Shown in pieces: positions 1-11,519 of a stretch of 64,000 nt of DNA (the stretch's first letter is position 1; the number at the start of each line of letters is the position of its first letter). Made by a program: the position numbers and the translations under genes. Source of the stretch: an uncultured SAR86 cluster bacterium (lineage in GTDB: Bacteria > Pseudomonadota > Gammaproteobacteria > Magnimaribacterales > D2472); assembly GCA_902515775.1 (NCBI GenBank), contig CABXVU010000002.1:1-64000 (forward strand), read 5' to 3'. The notes under the pieces were generated by a model. The model worked only from the letters and a program-made list of their open reading frames with translations, was not told the origin of the DNA and searched no databases.

Positions 1-776
1 TTAATCGAATAAATAGATTGAGCGCCTCCAAGCGCAACTCTAAAACCAGACATTACTTCGTCAAAAATAAGCAAAGATTCAGATTTATTACAGAGTTCTC
101 GTAAAGTTGAGAGAAATTTATGCTCTCCTGGAATGAATCCCATATTGCCTGCAATGGGCTCAACAATAATTGCAGCTAAATCACCACCTATTTCATTTAC
201 AACTTCTGATACTGCCTCTATATCATTGTAAGGACAGCTGTATGTGAGCGCAGCTAATTTATTTGGTATTCCTGGAGAATCTGGTAATCCAAAAGTAGAG
301 ACTCCAGAACCTGCTTTAACAAGCAAAGAATCTACATGCCCATGATAACAACCAGTAAATTTAATAATTTTGTCCTTACCCGTATAGCCTCTAGCCAGCC
401 TAATACAACTCATGGTTGCTTCCGTACCAGAATTAACCATTCTTAATTTTTCCATAGTTGGGACTTGGCTCTTAATTAGACTTGCAAGCATGCTTTCAAG
501 ACTTGTTGGGGCGCCATAACTTGTTCCAAGTTCAAGCTGAGCTCTTATCGCATTCAATACAACTGGATTTGAATGTCCAAGGATCATCGGTCCCCAGGAA
601 CCAATAAAATCTATATATTGATTATCATCCTCATCAATTAAAATTGGACCTTTAGCAGATTTAAAAAAAATAGGTTTGCCATCGACATTTTTAAATGCCC
701 TCACAGGCGAATTTACACCACCTGGCATTAATGATTGCGCTTGCTCAAAAAGTGATTCTGATTTGTTTCTTTTCAA
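1..776 (-). CDS. hemL: glutamate-1-semialdehyde 2,1-aminomutase (3' end truncated by window edge; TTG start proposed)
   Basis: Minus-strand translation reads [31 protein letters not shown]...[13 protein letters not shown]...[44 protein letters not shown], typical HemL motifs; continues past position 1. Confidence 0.92.
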   Translation of the reverse strand, partial: MKRNKSESLFEQAQSLMPGGVNSPVRAFKNVDGKPIFFKSAKGPILIDEDDNQYIDFIGSWGPMILGHSNPVVLNAIRAQLELGTSYGAPTSLESMLASLIKSQVPTMEKLRMVNSGTEATMSCIRLARGYTGKDKIIKFTGCYHGHVDSLLVKAGSGVSTFGLPDSPGIPNKLAALTYSCPYNDIEAVSEVVNEIGGDLAAIIVEPIAGNMGFIPGEHKFLSTLRELCNKSESLLIFDEVMSGFRVALGGAQSIYSI

Positions 777-835
777 TGATTTGAATTTTTTACTTAATTA
801 ATTTATTGCCAATGTGCGGATAGATGATATCAAAT

Positions 836-1375
836 TTAGAGAGTAATTTTTTTTATTTCATGCGCAAATTCTTCAACTTTGTCCCAATTTGTAAATTCAT
901 AGGTTTTTGAAATATCTGTGGGTCCGTTTGTAATCCACATTATTAACCTAATCATGTATTTATCAATAAATCTATATTTTGGATAATCTACTTTTCCTGC
1001 AAAAACTGACAATTTTTTTGGAGACCAATTTGAAAGTTTCAAAAATTTTTCTATATAAGGGTTAGTTTCTGCTGTATTTTTTTCAGATTTTCTTGCTACT
1101 ACATTTACACTAAAAAATGCATTATCAATACTCTCTAAGAAATCAATATTATTTTCTATAAATTCGTATACATCACTAGAGTGTTTTCCATATCTTATGC
1201 TTGCACCAATAATTACATAAGAAAAATTTTTATTTAGCAACTCTGAATTCTTTTTTATGCTTCTAATTGATTGCAATTCAACCATAAAAGTTTTTTCTAA
1301 TATACTTTTTATTTTTTCACATATTAATTTTGTTTGACCATCTGTGGTCGAGTATGTAATAAGTATTGTTTTCAT
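836..1375 (-). CDS. hemG: flavodoxin-type protoporphyrinogen IX dehydrogenase
   Basis: MKTILITYSTTDGQTKLICEKI flavodoxin-like N-terminus and IMWITNGPTDISKTYEFTNWDKV C-terminus; adjacent to hemL. Confidence 0.85.
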   Translation of the reverse strand: MKTILITYSTTDGQTKLICEKIKSILEKTFMVELQSIRSIKKNSELLNKNFSYVIIGASIRYGKHSSDVYEFIENNIDFLESIDNAFFSVNVVARKSEKNTAETNPYIEKFLKLSNWSPKKLSVFAGKVDYPKYRFIDKYMIRLIMWITNGPTDISKTYEFTNWDKVEEFAHEIKKITL

Positions 1376-1454
1376 AGCTATTATTTAAGATATTTTAACT
1401 TCTATCATGTAAATCTTGAAAAAATTTTTCTGAATCCTATAAAATAACCTCTAT

Positions 1455-1790
1455 ATGAATAATGAATCAACATCCATTTCTGTTAGCTCTAGTGCCATTG
1501 AAAGAATTCAAGGCCTTTTGCCTGATCAAAAGTCAAATTTTTTTAGGGTTTACGTAACTGGAGGAGGCTGCTCCGGCTTTCAATATGGCTTTAAGTTTGA
1601 TGATAACCCTTCTGGCGACGATGATATTTTAGATTTTGAAGGTTTTGTTATTTTGCTAGATTCCCTTTCTTATCCATATCTTTATGGCGCAACTCTTGAT
1701 TATGTAGAGGATCTTTCCGGCTCGAAATTTCTCATTACCAATCCTAACGCTAAAACTACATGTGGTTGCGGCGAGTCATTTACTGTTTAG
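1455..1790 (+). CDS. erpA: iron-sulfur cluster insertion protein (A-type carrier)
   Basis: A-type carrier pattern: [13 protein letters not shown] ... TTCGCGESF with conserved Cys residues. Confidence 0.9.
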   Translation: MNNESTSISVSSSAIERIQGLLPDQKSNFFRVYVTGGGCSGFQYGFKFDDNPSGDDDILDFEGFVILLDSLSYPYLYGATLDYVEDLSGSKFLITNPNAKTTCGCGESFTV

Positions 1791-2874
1791 ATTTAGTAAT
1801 CTTCCCAAGCAACCCCTTTTTATCTCTTACATAAAGAGGATTTTTATATATCCTTTGTCTTGCCATCCATCCAAAAGCCATCGCTTCGATTGCTTGCGGA
1901 TTGAATCCAAATTCATTGCTAGAGGCGAAATCAATTTTTGAAAGTCTTTGAATTGAATTGACCAAAAATTTATTCTTAATTCCGCCACCACAGAGAATTC
2001 CTTGATCAGGTAATTTCTTTTGAGAGTTCAGAGACTTTGCTATGCAGCTAGCTGTTAACTCAGTAAGAGTAGCTAAAACATCACAAGAGGATTTTCTTAA
2101 TAATTGTTTTGGAATAAATTTGATATTAAATACTTCTTTACCAGTAGATTTCGGATGTCGTTTTTTAAAAAAGGGATGCTGCAGCATTTTTTCTAATGAC
2201 TGGTTGTGAACTTTTCCATTTTTTGCAAGTTCACCATTTTTATCATACGGAAGATTTAGGTAATTTTGACAATAAGCATCCAAAAGCGCATTGCCGGGCC
2301 CACAGTCTGATCCATAAAAATTTTCTTTTCCATCCAGGAAGGTAAAATTTGATATTCCACCAATGTTCAATATTACTAAGTAAGAATTATGTCTTGCAAA
2401 TATATTTTGATGGAACTCAGGAACAAGGGGAGCGCCTTCTCCACCAAGACTTATATGATCATTTCTAAAGTCACTTACAACATCTAGCTCGCATTTCATA
2501 GAAACTATTTTTGGATCACCAGCTTGAATTGAAAAAGGATATTTTTCTTTTGGTGCATGGAATAGAGTTTGCCCTGACAAACCAACTGCCATAATATTAT
2601 TTTTATCGATACAATTTTTTACAAGAAATTTGTTGATTGAATTAGCAAAAGCAACACCAATTTTTTTATCAAGTTCAAAATATTTATTTAGGCTTAATTT
2701 CTGATGTTGAATCACATCTGATATATCTTTTCTTAATCTATCAGGATACTTATATGAACCAAATTTTAAGAGTTCAGTCTTTTTGTTAGTAATGCTTAAT
2801 GCGCAAATATCAATTCCATCATGACTGGTACCACTCATGGTGCCAATAAAAATTTTATTGGAATAATTTCTCAT
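1780..2874 (-). CDS. anmK: anhydro-N-acetylmuramic acid kinase
   Basis: [49 protein letters not shown] motifs. Confidence 0.93.
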   Translation of the reverse strand: MRNYSNKIFIGTMSGTSHDGIDICALSITNKKTELLKFGSYKYPDRLRKDISDVIQHQKLSLNKYFELDKKIGVAFANSINKFLVKNCIDKNNIMAVGLSGQTLFHAPKEKYPFSIQAGDPKIVSMKCELDVVSDFRNDHISLGGEGAPLVPEFHQNIFARHNSYLVILNIGGISNFTFLDGKENFYGSDCGPGNALLDAYCQNYLNLPYDKNGELAKNGKVHNQSLEKMLQHPFFKKRHPKSTGKEVFNIKFIPKQLLRKSSCDVLATLTELTASCIAKSLNSQKKLPDQGILCGGGIKNKFLVNSIQRLSKIDFASSNEFGFNPQAIEAMAFGWMARQRIYKNPLYVRDKKGLLGKITKSKQ

Positions 2875-4111
2875 TTGGATCTTTAGATAATAACTGATCT
2901 GATATTTCTATGTAATTATTTCTTTGTATTTTAAATTGATCCATTTCAGATTTATCGATTGGAGATGCAGAGGGTAGGGCCACTTTCAACGGATCAGTTC
3001 TCTTTTCTCCAATTCGAAACTCGTAATGTAAATGAGGAGCAGTTGCTAAACCTGAATCACCAACATAACCAATAGTCTGACCTTGAGACACTTTTACTCC
3101 TTTGGAAATACCCGCGCGATAATTATCCAAATGAGCATATAAAGTTGTTATTTCACCTCCATGGCGAATTACAATTGTTCTTCCATAACCACTTTTCCAT
3201 CCCACCGACTGAATAACTCCCTCACCAGTTGAGCGAATAGGGGTGCCTCTTTTTGCAGCATAATCAACACCATTATGAGCTCTTATAGTATTTAAAATAG
3301 GATGTCTTCTGTTTGGATTAAAATGCGAACTAACATAAGCAAAATCAAGTGGAGCTCTTAAAAAAGCTTTTTCTAGACTTCTTCCATCTTCATTAAAATA
3401 TTCCCATTTTTTGTTTCTTCCTTTGTATCTAATAGCAGAATAGCGATTATTTTTATTATAAAATTCAGCAATTAAAATACTCCCATTTTCAATTTGCTGA
3501 CCATCGACGTATGGAGTTTCATATAGAATTTTAAATCTATCACCAGCCCTAATATCAAAAACAAAATCAATATCCCAACCAAAAATATATGCTAGATCCA
3601 TGATTACACTCTCAGGAATATCATTCTTCAATCCAGCTAAATAGAACGAAGATTCTATTAATCCAGTTTTAAAGGTTTTAATAAACTCAGGTTTTTTCTC
3701 AATTTTCATTATTAAGATTTCCGGAACAAAATTAATTTTGTATGAAAGGAGCGCCCCTTTATTTATTAAAATTTCAGTTAAATCATCTCCAGAAGATATA
3801 AACTCCAATCTATCACCTGGTCTAATATTTTTTATTTCACCAGATTTATCCTCCCTAAAAATTTTATAAGTGTTATTTAAAGAAACTTTATATTTTTCAA
3901 ATATCAGCGATAGGTTTTCACCCTGTTCAACATTATGAATGCTTCTTGATTGAATATTTGGAGCGTTTTGAATGTCTAAGGACAAGGTTTCTGAAATTAT
4001 TTCTGGAACTATCTTTTCTTGCTCAAGGCCAGCATCATAAATTATCAAGATTCCGAAAATTGCTATAAAGACGAAAGGTAATGTTCTTATGTTGGGTTTA
4101 TAAGTGCTCAC
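2855..4111 (-). CDS. M23 family metallopeptidase (murein DD-endopeptidase-like, LysM-like N-terminal region)
   Basis: HNGVDYAAKRGTPIRSTGEGVIQSVGWKSGYGRTIVIRHGGEITTLYAHL ... GLATAPHLHYEFRIGEKRTDPL; N-terminal hydrophobic segment. Confidence 0.9.
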   Translation of the reverse strand: MSTYKPNIRTLPFVFIAIFGILIIYDAGLEQEKIVPEIISETLSLDIQNAPNIQSRSIHNVEQGENLSLIFEKYKVSLNNTYKIFREDKSGEIKNIRPGDRLEFISSGDDLTEILINKGALLSYKINFVPEILIMKIEKKPEFIKTFKTGLIESSFYLAGLKNDIPESVIMDLAYIFGWDIDFVFDIRAGDRFKILYETPYVDGQQIENGSILIAEFYNKNNRYSAIRYKGRNKKWEYFNEDGRSLEKAFLRAPLDFAYVSSHFNPNRRHPILNTIRAHNGVDYAAKRGTPIRSTGEGVIQSVGWKSGYGRTIVIRHGGEITTLYAHLDNYRAGISKGVKVSQGQTIGYVGDSGLATAPHLHYEFRIGEKRTDPLKVALPSASPIDKSEMDQFKIQRNNYIEISDQLLSKDPNEKLFQ

Positions 4112-4261
4112 AGTTTTAAAAATAATGCGATTCCTTCAAGCCAGAGCTTTCCAATATTATTTATCTTTCAGCTCACTTTATCATCTGTACCGAGTTTTCT
4201 GTCGCTCAACTGCATGATTTCATACATTTATTTGATTAAATACTATAATAAATAATATCAA

Positions 4262-5449
4262 ATGAAAGAAGATCTTAATTTAATTAAACGAGGCATTGAT
4301 GAGCTTATTGGTGAGGATGAGCTTATATCAAAACTCAAATCCAAAAAGAAGCTCATTGTTAAAGCTGGTTTTGACCCAACCGCACCTGATCTACACCTAG
4401 GACACACAGTCTTAATTAATAAATTGAGGCATTTTCAGCAATTAGGACATCAGATAATATTTTTGATAGGCGATTTTACTGGAATCATTGGAGATCCATC
4501 AGGAAAAAATAAAACTAGACCGCCATTAGATCGAGCAGATATTGATGAGTATGCTAAATCATATAAGAAACAAGTTTTTAAAATTTTGGATCCTAAGTTA
4601 ACAGAAATTAGGTTTAATTCAGAATGGAGTAAAAAGCTTGGCGCTGAGGGAATTATCAAACTTGCATCTCAATATAATTTAGCCAGAATGCTAGAGCGTG
4701 ATGATTTCAATAAGCGGTATAAGTCGAATCAAAGCATTGCTATGCATGAATTGCTGTATCCTCTAATTCAAGCTAATGATTCCATAACTCTTAATGCTGA
4801 TATAGAACTCGGAGGAACCGATCAAAAATTTAATCTTTTGGTGGGCAGAGATCTGCAAAGAGCATTTGATCAAGAGCCCCAAGTTGTTATAACAGTTCCG
4901 ATTCTTGAAGGTTTAGATGGAAAAAATAAAATGTCTAAATCTTTGGATAATTATGTGGGAATTGACGAGTCTCCCAATGAAATGTTTGGAAAAATTATGT
5001 CTATATCGGATGAACTCATGTGGAGATGGTTTGATCTATTAAGCTTTAAATCATCTGATGAAATTAAGAATTTGAAATCTGAGCAAGCAAAAGGAAAGAA
5101 TCCGAGAGATATAAAAATTGAATTAGCCAAAGAGATCATTGCTCGCTTCCATAATGAAAAATCAGCTAATGATGCTGAGTCAAACTTTATTGATCAGTTT
5201 CAAAAAAAGAATACTCCAGATGATATTGAAGAAATATCTTACAAAATTTCTGGTGATTTAATTCCACTACCTAATTTGTTAAAAGAATGTGGTATGACCT
5301 CCAGTACTTCTGAAGCAATGAGAATGATACAGCAAGGAGCTGTAAGAATTGATGAACAGAAAATAACTGATAAAAAATATCAAGTTTTAAAAAACACTTC
5401 CGCAATTTATCAAGTGGGAAAAAGAAAATTTAAAAAAATTATCCTTTAA
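4262..5449 (+). CDS. tyrS: tyrosyl-tRNA synthetase
   Basis: [27 protein letters not shown] (KMSKS) and C-terminal S4-like region. Confidence 0.96.
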   Translation: MKEDLNLIKRGIDELIGEDELISKLKSKKKLIVKAGFDPTAPDLHLGHTVLINKLRHFQQLGHQIIFLIGDFTGIIGDPSGKNKTRPPLDRADIDEYAKSYKKQVFKILDPKLTEIRFNSEWSKKLGAEGIIKLASQYNLARMLERDDFNKRYKSNQSIAMHELLYPLIQANDSITLNADIELGGTDQKFNLLVGRDLQRAFDQEPQVVITVPILEGLDGKNKMSKSLDNYVGIDESPNEMFGKIMSISDELMWRWFDLLSFKSSDEIKNLKSEQAKGKNPRDIKIELAKEIIARFHNEKSANDAESNFIDQFQKKNTPDDIEEISYKISGDLIPLPNLLKECGMTSSTSEAMRMIQQGAVRIDEQKITDKKYQVLKNTSAIYQVGKRKFKKIIL

Positions 5450-5485
5450 GTTTCATAATATAATTAACCTCTGAAAAAAAACATC

Positions 5486-6166
5486 ATGCAGCAATTTTTA
5501 TCTTCTATTAATTTTTGTCTAAGTAATATCGGTTATTTATTTATTTTATGTATTCCTGTTATTACTCTTGAGGTTGCATTGGCCAGTCTTATAGGTTCTA
5601 TAGATATCCAAGCAAGCTCTGATAGTGCTGCTCTTGAAGCGCTTAGTGAAATATCCTTTCAATTTTCCATTCTTTTAATTGCTTCAATCATATTATCTGT
5701 TGCATTGAGTGGAGGTTGCATGGTGGCTTTTCATGCATTATCAAATAAAAATTCAAAAACTCCATATCAAGCACTGTATGCAGGTTTAAAAAAGTTTTTT
5801 CCTCTTTTGTGGGCAAATATCTTGCACTCGATTGTATACGGGCTAGGCTTTCTTTTATTAATTTTGCCAGGTTTTTATTTATATGGCCGCTTAGGTTTAT
5901 TCCCTTTATTTATTATGTTTGAAGAAAAGGGGCCCATGGATTCTCTTGGAGAATCTTGGAGCTTAACCGAAGAATTTGCGACTAAACTATTTTTTTTAAC
6001 AACAACATTCATTGGCATACAACTTTTTTTTGGATTTGTAGGTGGAACAATTATCACCGATGGAAGTTTATGGTATCTGATTATTACAACTTTAATTAAG
6101 TATGCCACTTTGATGCCTTTATTTTATTTATTTTTTAGTCTTTACAAATCTGTTAAGCAATCATAA
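5486..6166 (+). CDS. hypothetical multi-pass membrane protein
   Basis: Several hydrophobic segments; downstream of tyrS. Confidence 0.6.
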   Translation: MQQFLSSINFCLSNIGYLFILCIPVITLEVALASLIGSIDIQASSDSAALEALSEISFQFSILLIASIILSVALSGGCMVAFHALSNKNSKTPYQALYAGLKKFFPLLWANILHSIVYGLGFLLLILPGFYLYGRLGLFPLFIMFEEKGPMDSLGESWSLTEEFATKLFFLTTTFIGIQLFFGFVGGTIITDGSLWYLIITTLIKYATLMPLFYLFFSLYKSVKQS

Positions 6167-6176
6167 AAAAGGATAG

Positions 6177-6596
6177 TTGATCAAGATGAAAATTTTAGTA
6201 ATGGGATTGCCGGGAAGTGGTAAAACCTATTTAACTCAAAGATTAGTGCCTTTGCTAAATGCAGCATGGTATAACGCTGATCAGGTAAGGAAGATGGCAA
6301 ATGATTGGGATTTTTCAGATGCTGGAAGATCACGGCAATCAATGAGGATGAAAGCCTTTGCAGATTTTGAGAAATCACATGGAAGATATGTTGTTTGTGA
6401 TTTTGTTTGTCCTACAAAAGAAACGCGAGAAAATTTTAGCGCTGATATTGTAATTTGGATGGACACTATAAAAGAAGGTAGATACGAAGACACAAATAAA
6501 CTTTTTCAAGATCCTGATAGCGTTGATTTTAAAATCACTGAGTGGAATGAGCATAATCATGATGACATTGCTCAGGAGATTTTAAAGAATGTTTGA
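6177..6596 (+). CDS. P-loop kinase related to adenylylsulfate kinases
   Basis: Walker A MGLPGSGKTYLTQRL; VVCDFVCPTKETRENF. ATG at 6186 (MKILVMGL) is the likelier start. Confidence 0.7.
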   Translation: MIKMKILVMGLPGSGKTYLTQRLVPLLNAAWYNADQVRKMANDWDFSDAGRSRQSMRMKAFADFEKSHGRYVVCDFVCPTKETRENFSADIVIWMDTIKEGRYEDTNKLFQDPDSVDFKITEWNEHNHDDIAQEILKNV

Positions 6597-6981
6597 TTGG
6601 AAGAAGCCCACTGTCCAAATGTTGGGCAGATGGCAGCCATGGCATGATGGTCATCAAGCATTATTTAATAGATGTGTTGCTAAAACTGGTCAGGTAGTCA
6701 TTCAGGTTAGAGATGTTCAAGGAGCATCTGGCGGAGACGGTCAAGACGATAATCCTTTTAATTGGGATGAAGTTTGTAAGAATATTGAAGAAGGGCTTCT
6801 TAAGGATGGCTTTAAAAGAGGGGTTGAGTATGAAATTATGTTGGTACCAAATATTGTGAATATCACTTATGGCCGAGGGGTAGGTTATTCATTTGAGGAA
6901 GAGGTTTTTGACAGTTCTGTCACTGAAATTAGCGCGACTAAAATTCGTCAGAAGCTTCGTGAGGAGGGTAAACTGGACTAA
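6589..6981 (+). CDS. nucleotidyltransferase of the cytidylyl/NMN adenylyltransferase-like superfamily
   Basis: GRWQPWHDGHQALFNR (HxGH) and EISATKIRQKL (ISxTxxR-like); overlaps the preceding kinase ORF. Confidence 0.75.
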   Translation: MFDWKKPTVQMLGRWQPWHDGHQALFNRCVAKTGQVVIQVRDVQGASGGDGQDDNPFNWDEVCKNIEEGLLKDGFKRGVEYEIMLVPNIVNITYGRGVGYSFEEEVFDSSVTEISATKIRQKLREEGKLD

Positions 6982-7040
6982 GTTAAGACTTAGTTTCCCA
7001 AGTTAATTGTTTAGTTTATAATCGCTTTTCCCATTTAATT

Positions 7041-7118
<78 letters not shown>

Positions 7119-7124
7119 TGAATC

Positions 7125-9305
7125 CTAGTTTACTATTGTTAATTCTTCTAAAATATTATCCGCTTTTTCAATCTTTTCTAAGGTCCAAAGTAGATATCTT
7201 GAATCAACAGAGATGCTCCTTGCTTGAGGAATATATTTGTAATCTGCAATTATAGTCTCCAACATGCCATCAAAAGCTAAGCCTACTAAATGAAAATCTG
7301 CGTTAATAGTTGCAGATCCAGAGTTACCGTTGGTGATATCTAAAGTAGATATGAAATTAACTGGTACTGAGTCGATTGACTCAAAATAATAATCTCCATA
7401 ATCTTTTTCAGAGATTTTATTTAACAATTTGTTGCCAACATTAAATGGCTCTTGGTCAGAGTGTTTTTCTGCTATGCCTTCAAGAGTTGTAAACGGTTTG
7501 AAATAGACCCCATCTTTTAGCTCAACCCCTGATACATTTCCATAAGTTACCCTTAAAGTTCCATTAGCATCTGCATAAATTTCCTTATTTATGGATTGAT
7601 AATATTGTCTTAAAAGCTTTATAAAATTTGATTTAAGAAGCTGTCTCCTGGCGCTTCTCTGATCATATTTTTTTTCATAAACTAAAGTTTCAGGATAAAT
7701 ATTTCTCACAAATCTAATCAAAGGATCGTCAGACGAATCTAATTCATCCAAGCTCATGCCTTTAAGCTTCATCATTTCATCTGCTGTTATGAATTTTGAA
7801 GAATATAATTGAGAAACCTTTTTCTTCATCAGTTCAAACTCGCCATCAAGATGTAAATTTTTACTGTAATCAGGTCTTCGCAATTCTGCTTTAAAATCTC
7901 GATAACTATTTAACCTGTCAAGAAAGATCGCTTCATCGACTCTGCTATCAAAGGAATAATCCATTCGTTTTATTCCATTTATAATTCTTTCCTGATCTCT
8001 TTCTTGATAACCCTGTTTTCTGTCTTGATCTGGTTTTTCTTGCTCAACTGCGTTTCTATAAAGTCTTTGCGCCATAGATATGAGTGTTGAGTTGCCATAA
8101 TACCTTCTTGCTAGGGCCTCATCTAACGATTCATCTATTAGATCTAATAACTCTCTCAAAAGACTTGACTCGACTTTGCTTGCCTTTGAATTTGCAAATT
8201 TTAGAAATCTTTCCCAATTTTCTTTTTCAATCTCTAGTAGATTGAAATTTTTAGCACCATCATTTTGACCAGATATTTTTTTGAAGTAATTTTCAAATCC
8301 ACTTTTTCTACCTCTGTATTTTAGTTTTGATCCATCAGATTCGTTTGTATGATCTTCAATTAATTTAATGCCTCGTTGCAGATACTTGATTGATTCTTTA
8401 AATCCAATATTTAAATCCCAATTAATTTCATTAAAAGTAAGCAATCGATTTGTTCTACCTGGATAACCTAAAACCATGACAAAATCGCCGTCACTTACAC
8501 CCTTTGCAGAAATTTTCAAAAAAGATTTTGATTTGTATGGAATATTTTCTTTATCGAATTCTTTGATAGATTGATCTTTTCCAACATATGCTCTTAGCAA
8601 AGCAAAATCGCCGGTGTGGCGCGGATACATCCAGTTATCTATCTCTCCTCCATATTCTCCAACATATGCTGGTGGTGCATAAACCAGCCGAACGTCTTTA
8701 ATTTTTAATACTTTCTCTAGCTTGTATGTTTCACCGCTAAAAAAAGATCTCACTCTGCATTCAATTTCTTCAGAGCTCTCGCACACTTTAATGATTCTTT
8801 TTTTATTCTCCTCAATCAATTCAGACCTTTTTAAACTTTCTGTTTGATCTGTAATACCGCTAAGAACGTCACTTGTAATCTCTGTACTTGAGGTGGTTAT
8901 ATATACTCTAGCACCTGGCGCAGATCTTTTTTCTTCATCTTTTGTTCTAGCAACAAAACCTGTTTCAAAAAGGTTTTCATTTTTTGAGGTATTAAATTGG
9001 AGGAATGAACTCTCTATGCAGTGATAATTTGTTGCAATTAGTCCATTTGGAGAAACAAATGCCGCAGAACAACCACCTAAACTTACTATCGCATTCATTG
9101 GATGAGCAAACAAATCAGTTAAGCCCGATACATTCTTTGAAAATCCAGATTGCTTGAGTTCTTTTTGCAGCTTTGTAAGCTCATAAGGCTCCCACATGCC
9201 TTCATCAGAGGATAAATTAACATTTATTAGTATTAAAAAAAAGACAATAGATTTTTTCATAGTTTCTCGGCAGAAATTATCAGGTCGATAGATTAACACA
9301 GACAT
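7125..9305 (-). CDS. S46 family dipeptidyl-peptidase
   Basis: GGCSAAFVSPNGLIATNYHCIE (His), ITNGNSGSATINADFHLVGLAFDG (Ser); signal-like MKKSIVFFLILINVNLS suggests a start inside the given ORF. Confidence 0.88.
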   Translation of the reverse strand: MSVLIYRPDNFCRETMKKSIVFFLILINVNLSSDEGMWEPYELTKLQKELKQSGFSKNVSGLTDLFAHPMNAIVSLGGCSAAFVSPNGLIATNYHCIESSFLQFNTSKNENLFETGFVARTKDEEKRSAPGARVYITTSSTEITSDVLSGITDQTESLKRSELIEENKKRIIKVCESSEEIECRVRSFFSGETYKLEKVLKIKDVRLVYAPPAYVGEYGGEIDNWMYPRHTGDFALLRAYVGKDQSIKEFDKENIPYKSKSFLKISAKGVSDGDFVMVLGYPGRTNRLLTFNEINWDLNIGFKESIKYLQRGIKLIEDHTNESDGSKLKYRGRKSGFENYFKKISGQNDGAKNFNLLEIEKENWERFLKFANSKASKVESSLLRELLDLIDESLDEALARRYYGNSTLISMAQRLYRNAVEQEKPDQDRKQGYQERDQERIINGIKRMDYSFDSRVDEAIFLDRLNSYRDFKAELRRPDYSKNLHLDGEFELMKKKVSQLYSSKFITADEMMKLKGMSLDELDSSDDPLIRFVRNIYPETLVYEKKYDQRSARRQLLKSNFIKLLRQYYQSINKEIYADANGTLRVTYGNVSGVELKDGVYFKPFTTLEGIAEKHSDQEPFNVGNKLLNKISEKDYGDYYFESIDSVPVNFISTLDITNGNSGSATINADFHLVGLAFDGMLETIIADYKYIPQARSISVDSRYLLWTLEKIEKADNILEELTIVN

Positions 9306-9319
9306 CCATGCTTTTTAGG

Positions 9320-11428
9320 CTAGTTTTTTTGCATAAAACTTAATGCTATCCCATATATATCTGCAATTTCATCTATCAATTTATTTCTTGGTATGCCTGC
9401 TCCATGACCAGATCTTGTCTCCACTCTCAACATGATTGGGTTCTTGCAACTTTGAAGCTTTTGCAGTCTAGCTGCAAATTTGTATGAGTGAGACGGCACG
9501 ACCCTATCATCTCTGTCTGATGTCGTTACCAATGTGGGTGGATAGCAGACATCCGCTTCAATATTATGATATGGCGAATATGCATATAAATTTTTAAAAT
9601 CATCTAAATTTTCCGGTGAGCCATAATCTGACTCCCATGCCCAACCAATAGTAAATTTATTAAAACGCAACATATCCATCACACCAACTTGTGGAATAGC
9701 AAAACCAAATAAATCAGGATTTTGTAACATCACCGCTCCCACAAGTAGTCCACCATTTGATCTTCCTTGTATGGCGGTAGTTTTGGGAGAGCCAATTTTG
9801 TTGTCGTGTAAAAATTTTGCTGCGTAAGCAAAATCATCAAAAACGTTTTGTTTCTTAAGCAGCATTCCTTGCTCGTGCCAGGTCTTCCCATATTCAGCTC
9901 CTCCTCTAAGATTTGCCAATGCAAATACACCACCTTGATTCATCCAGGCAAGATATCTTTTTGAGAATCTTGGTAATATTGAAATGTTGAAACCTCCATA
10001 TCCATATAGTAGAACCGGTGTGTTTGACTCTATTTTCAAATCTTTTTTATGAGTAATATGAATTGGAATAAGAGTCCCATCCTTTGAGGGAAAAAATTCT
10101 AATCTTGTTTCATAATTATTGGCATCAAAATTCGAAAGTTTTTCTTCCCAAAAAAGTTCTGAACTACCAGTCAAAAAATTTAATTTATAAATTTGAGCTG
10201 GCTGCTTAAAATTTGTGAAGCTATAAAAAACACTCTTGTCTCCTTTTCTTCCAGTAAATCCTGATATAGAGCCTAAAGAATCTAATTTAAGAGAGCCAAT
10301 TTCATTGCCATCTTTTGAAAAATACTTGATATTAGAAAAAGTGTTATCTAAATAATTTATGACAAAGCTTTGGTTAATGAAATCCACACTTCTTATTGAA
10401 GAAGTAGTTTCAGAAATTACTTCTTCGAAGCCCAAACTAGTATTATCAAAGTCCAAACGAACCACTTTTCCGTTTGGAGCCATGTGATCAGTTAAAAACC
10501 ACAAGTAGTTATCTTCAGAATCTATGAAGGTATAACTTGCAATAAATTCATTAATGACAGCAATAAATTCTTCATCATCGTATCTACTAATAGATATTAA
10601 GTTCCTCTCATCTGTACCTTTTTCTGTGAATAGAATCTTATATTGACCATCATCTGAAACTTTAATAGATCTCGATAACAAAGGATCGTTTTTATCCCAA
10701 ATTATAATTTGATCGTTTATTTGATCTGTACCAATAGAGTGAAACATTAGTTTTGGACTGCTATTTAAATCTAATAACTCTTCTCCGTCTGGCTTTAGAT
10801 ATTTCCTGTAAAAAAATCCTTTGGAATCCGGAGACCATTCGGCACTGGAAAATTTAGACCATTCGATTTCATCATCAAGTATCTCACCAGAGGCAATATT
10901 CATAATTTTCCATGTTCGCCAGTCCGAACCTCCGTCTGATTTTGCGAATGCAATCCATTCAGCATTTGGACTAACACTTACTGATGCTAGAGAAACAGTT
11001 CCATCATTTGAAAAATCATTAGGGTCAATAAGAATTCTTTCAGGACAGGATTCACAGTCTCTTATCATCAGTCTGTTTTGCTCTAATTTTCCAGTGTTAA
11101 AATAATAAAAAATTTTCTCACCCACCTTAAATGGAGTGCTTAAATATTCACTAGTCCAGATTAATTCAAGATCCTGTTTAATACTTTTTTGGAATCTGTT
11201 TTTTAAAAACTGTTGTGAGTAGTTATTTTGCAATCCTACCCATTCTTTCACTTCATCATCTGTAAAATTTTCAAGCCACCTGTAGGGATCACTTACTTTT
11301 TGCCCATGGTATTCATCAAAATGAATAATTTCTTTAGATACTGGAGTGATAATCTCTTTTTTACTACAAGCAACAATTAATACCATCAGTCCAAAAATGA
11401 ATAACAATGAATTACTAATATTTTTCAT
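9320..11428 (-). CDS. S9 family prolyl oligopeptidase, probable lipoprotein
   Basis: LLYGYGGFNISILPRFS, AIQGRSNGGLLVGA (Ser nucleophile), SGHGAG (His); N-terminal lipobox-like LIVACSKK. Confidence 0.9.
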   Translation of the reverse strand: MKNISNSLLFIFGLMVLIVACSKKEIITPVSKEIIHFDEYHGQKVSDPYRWLENFTDDEVKEWVGLQNNYSQQFLKNRFQKSIKQDLELIWTSEYLSTPFKVGEKIFYYFNTGKLEQNRLMIRDCESCPERILIDPNDFSNDGTVSLASVSVSPNAEWIAFAKSDGGSDWRTWKIMNIASGEILDDEIEWSKFSSAEWSPDSKGFFYRKYLKPDGEELLDLNSSPKLMFHSIGTDQINDQIIIWDKNDPLLSRSIKVSDDGQYKILFTEKGTDERNLISISRYDDEEFIAVINEFIASYTFIDSEDNYLWFLTDHMAPNGKVVRLDFDNTSLGFEEVISETTSSIRSVDFINQSFVINYLDNTFSNIKYFSKDGNEIGSLKLDSLGSISGFTGRKGDKSVFYSFTNFKQPAQIYKLNFLTGSSELFWEEKLSNFDANNYETRLEFFPSKDGTLIPIHITHKKDLKIESNTPVLLYGYGGFNISILPRFSKRYLAWMNQGGVFALANLRGGAEYGKTWHEQGMLLKKQNVFDDFAYAAKFLHDNKIGSPKTTAIQGRSNGGLLVGAVMLQNPDLFGFAIPQVGVMDMLRFNKFTIGWAWESDYGSPENLDDFKNLYAYSPYHNIEADVCYPPTLVTTSDRDDRVVPSHSYKFAARLQKLQSCKNPIMLRVETRSGHGAGIPRNKLIDEIADIYGIALSFMQKN

Positions 11429-11519
11429 TTTTTTATTATATAAGACTTAGCTATATCTCATAAAATTTATTAGTGAACTTAATTTTTACTTTTTAATATA
11501 TTTAACGTATCTTGAGCCC

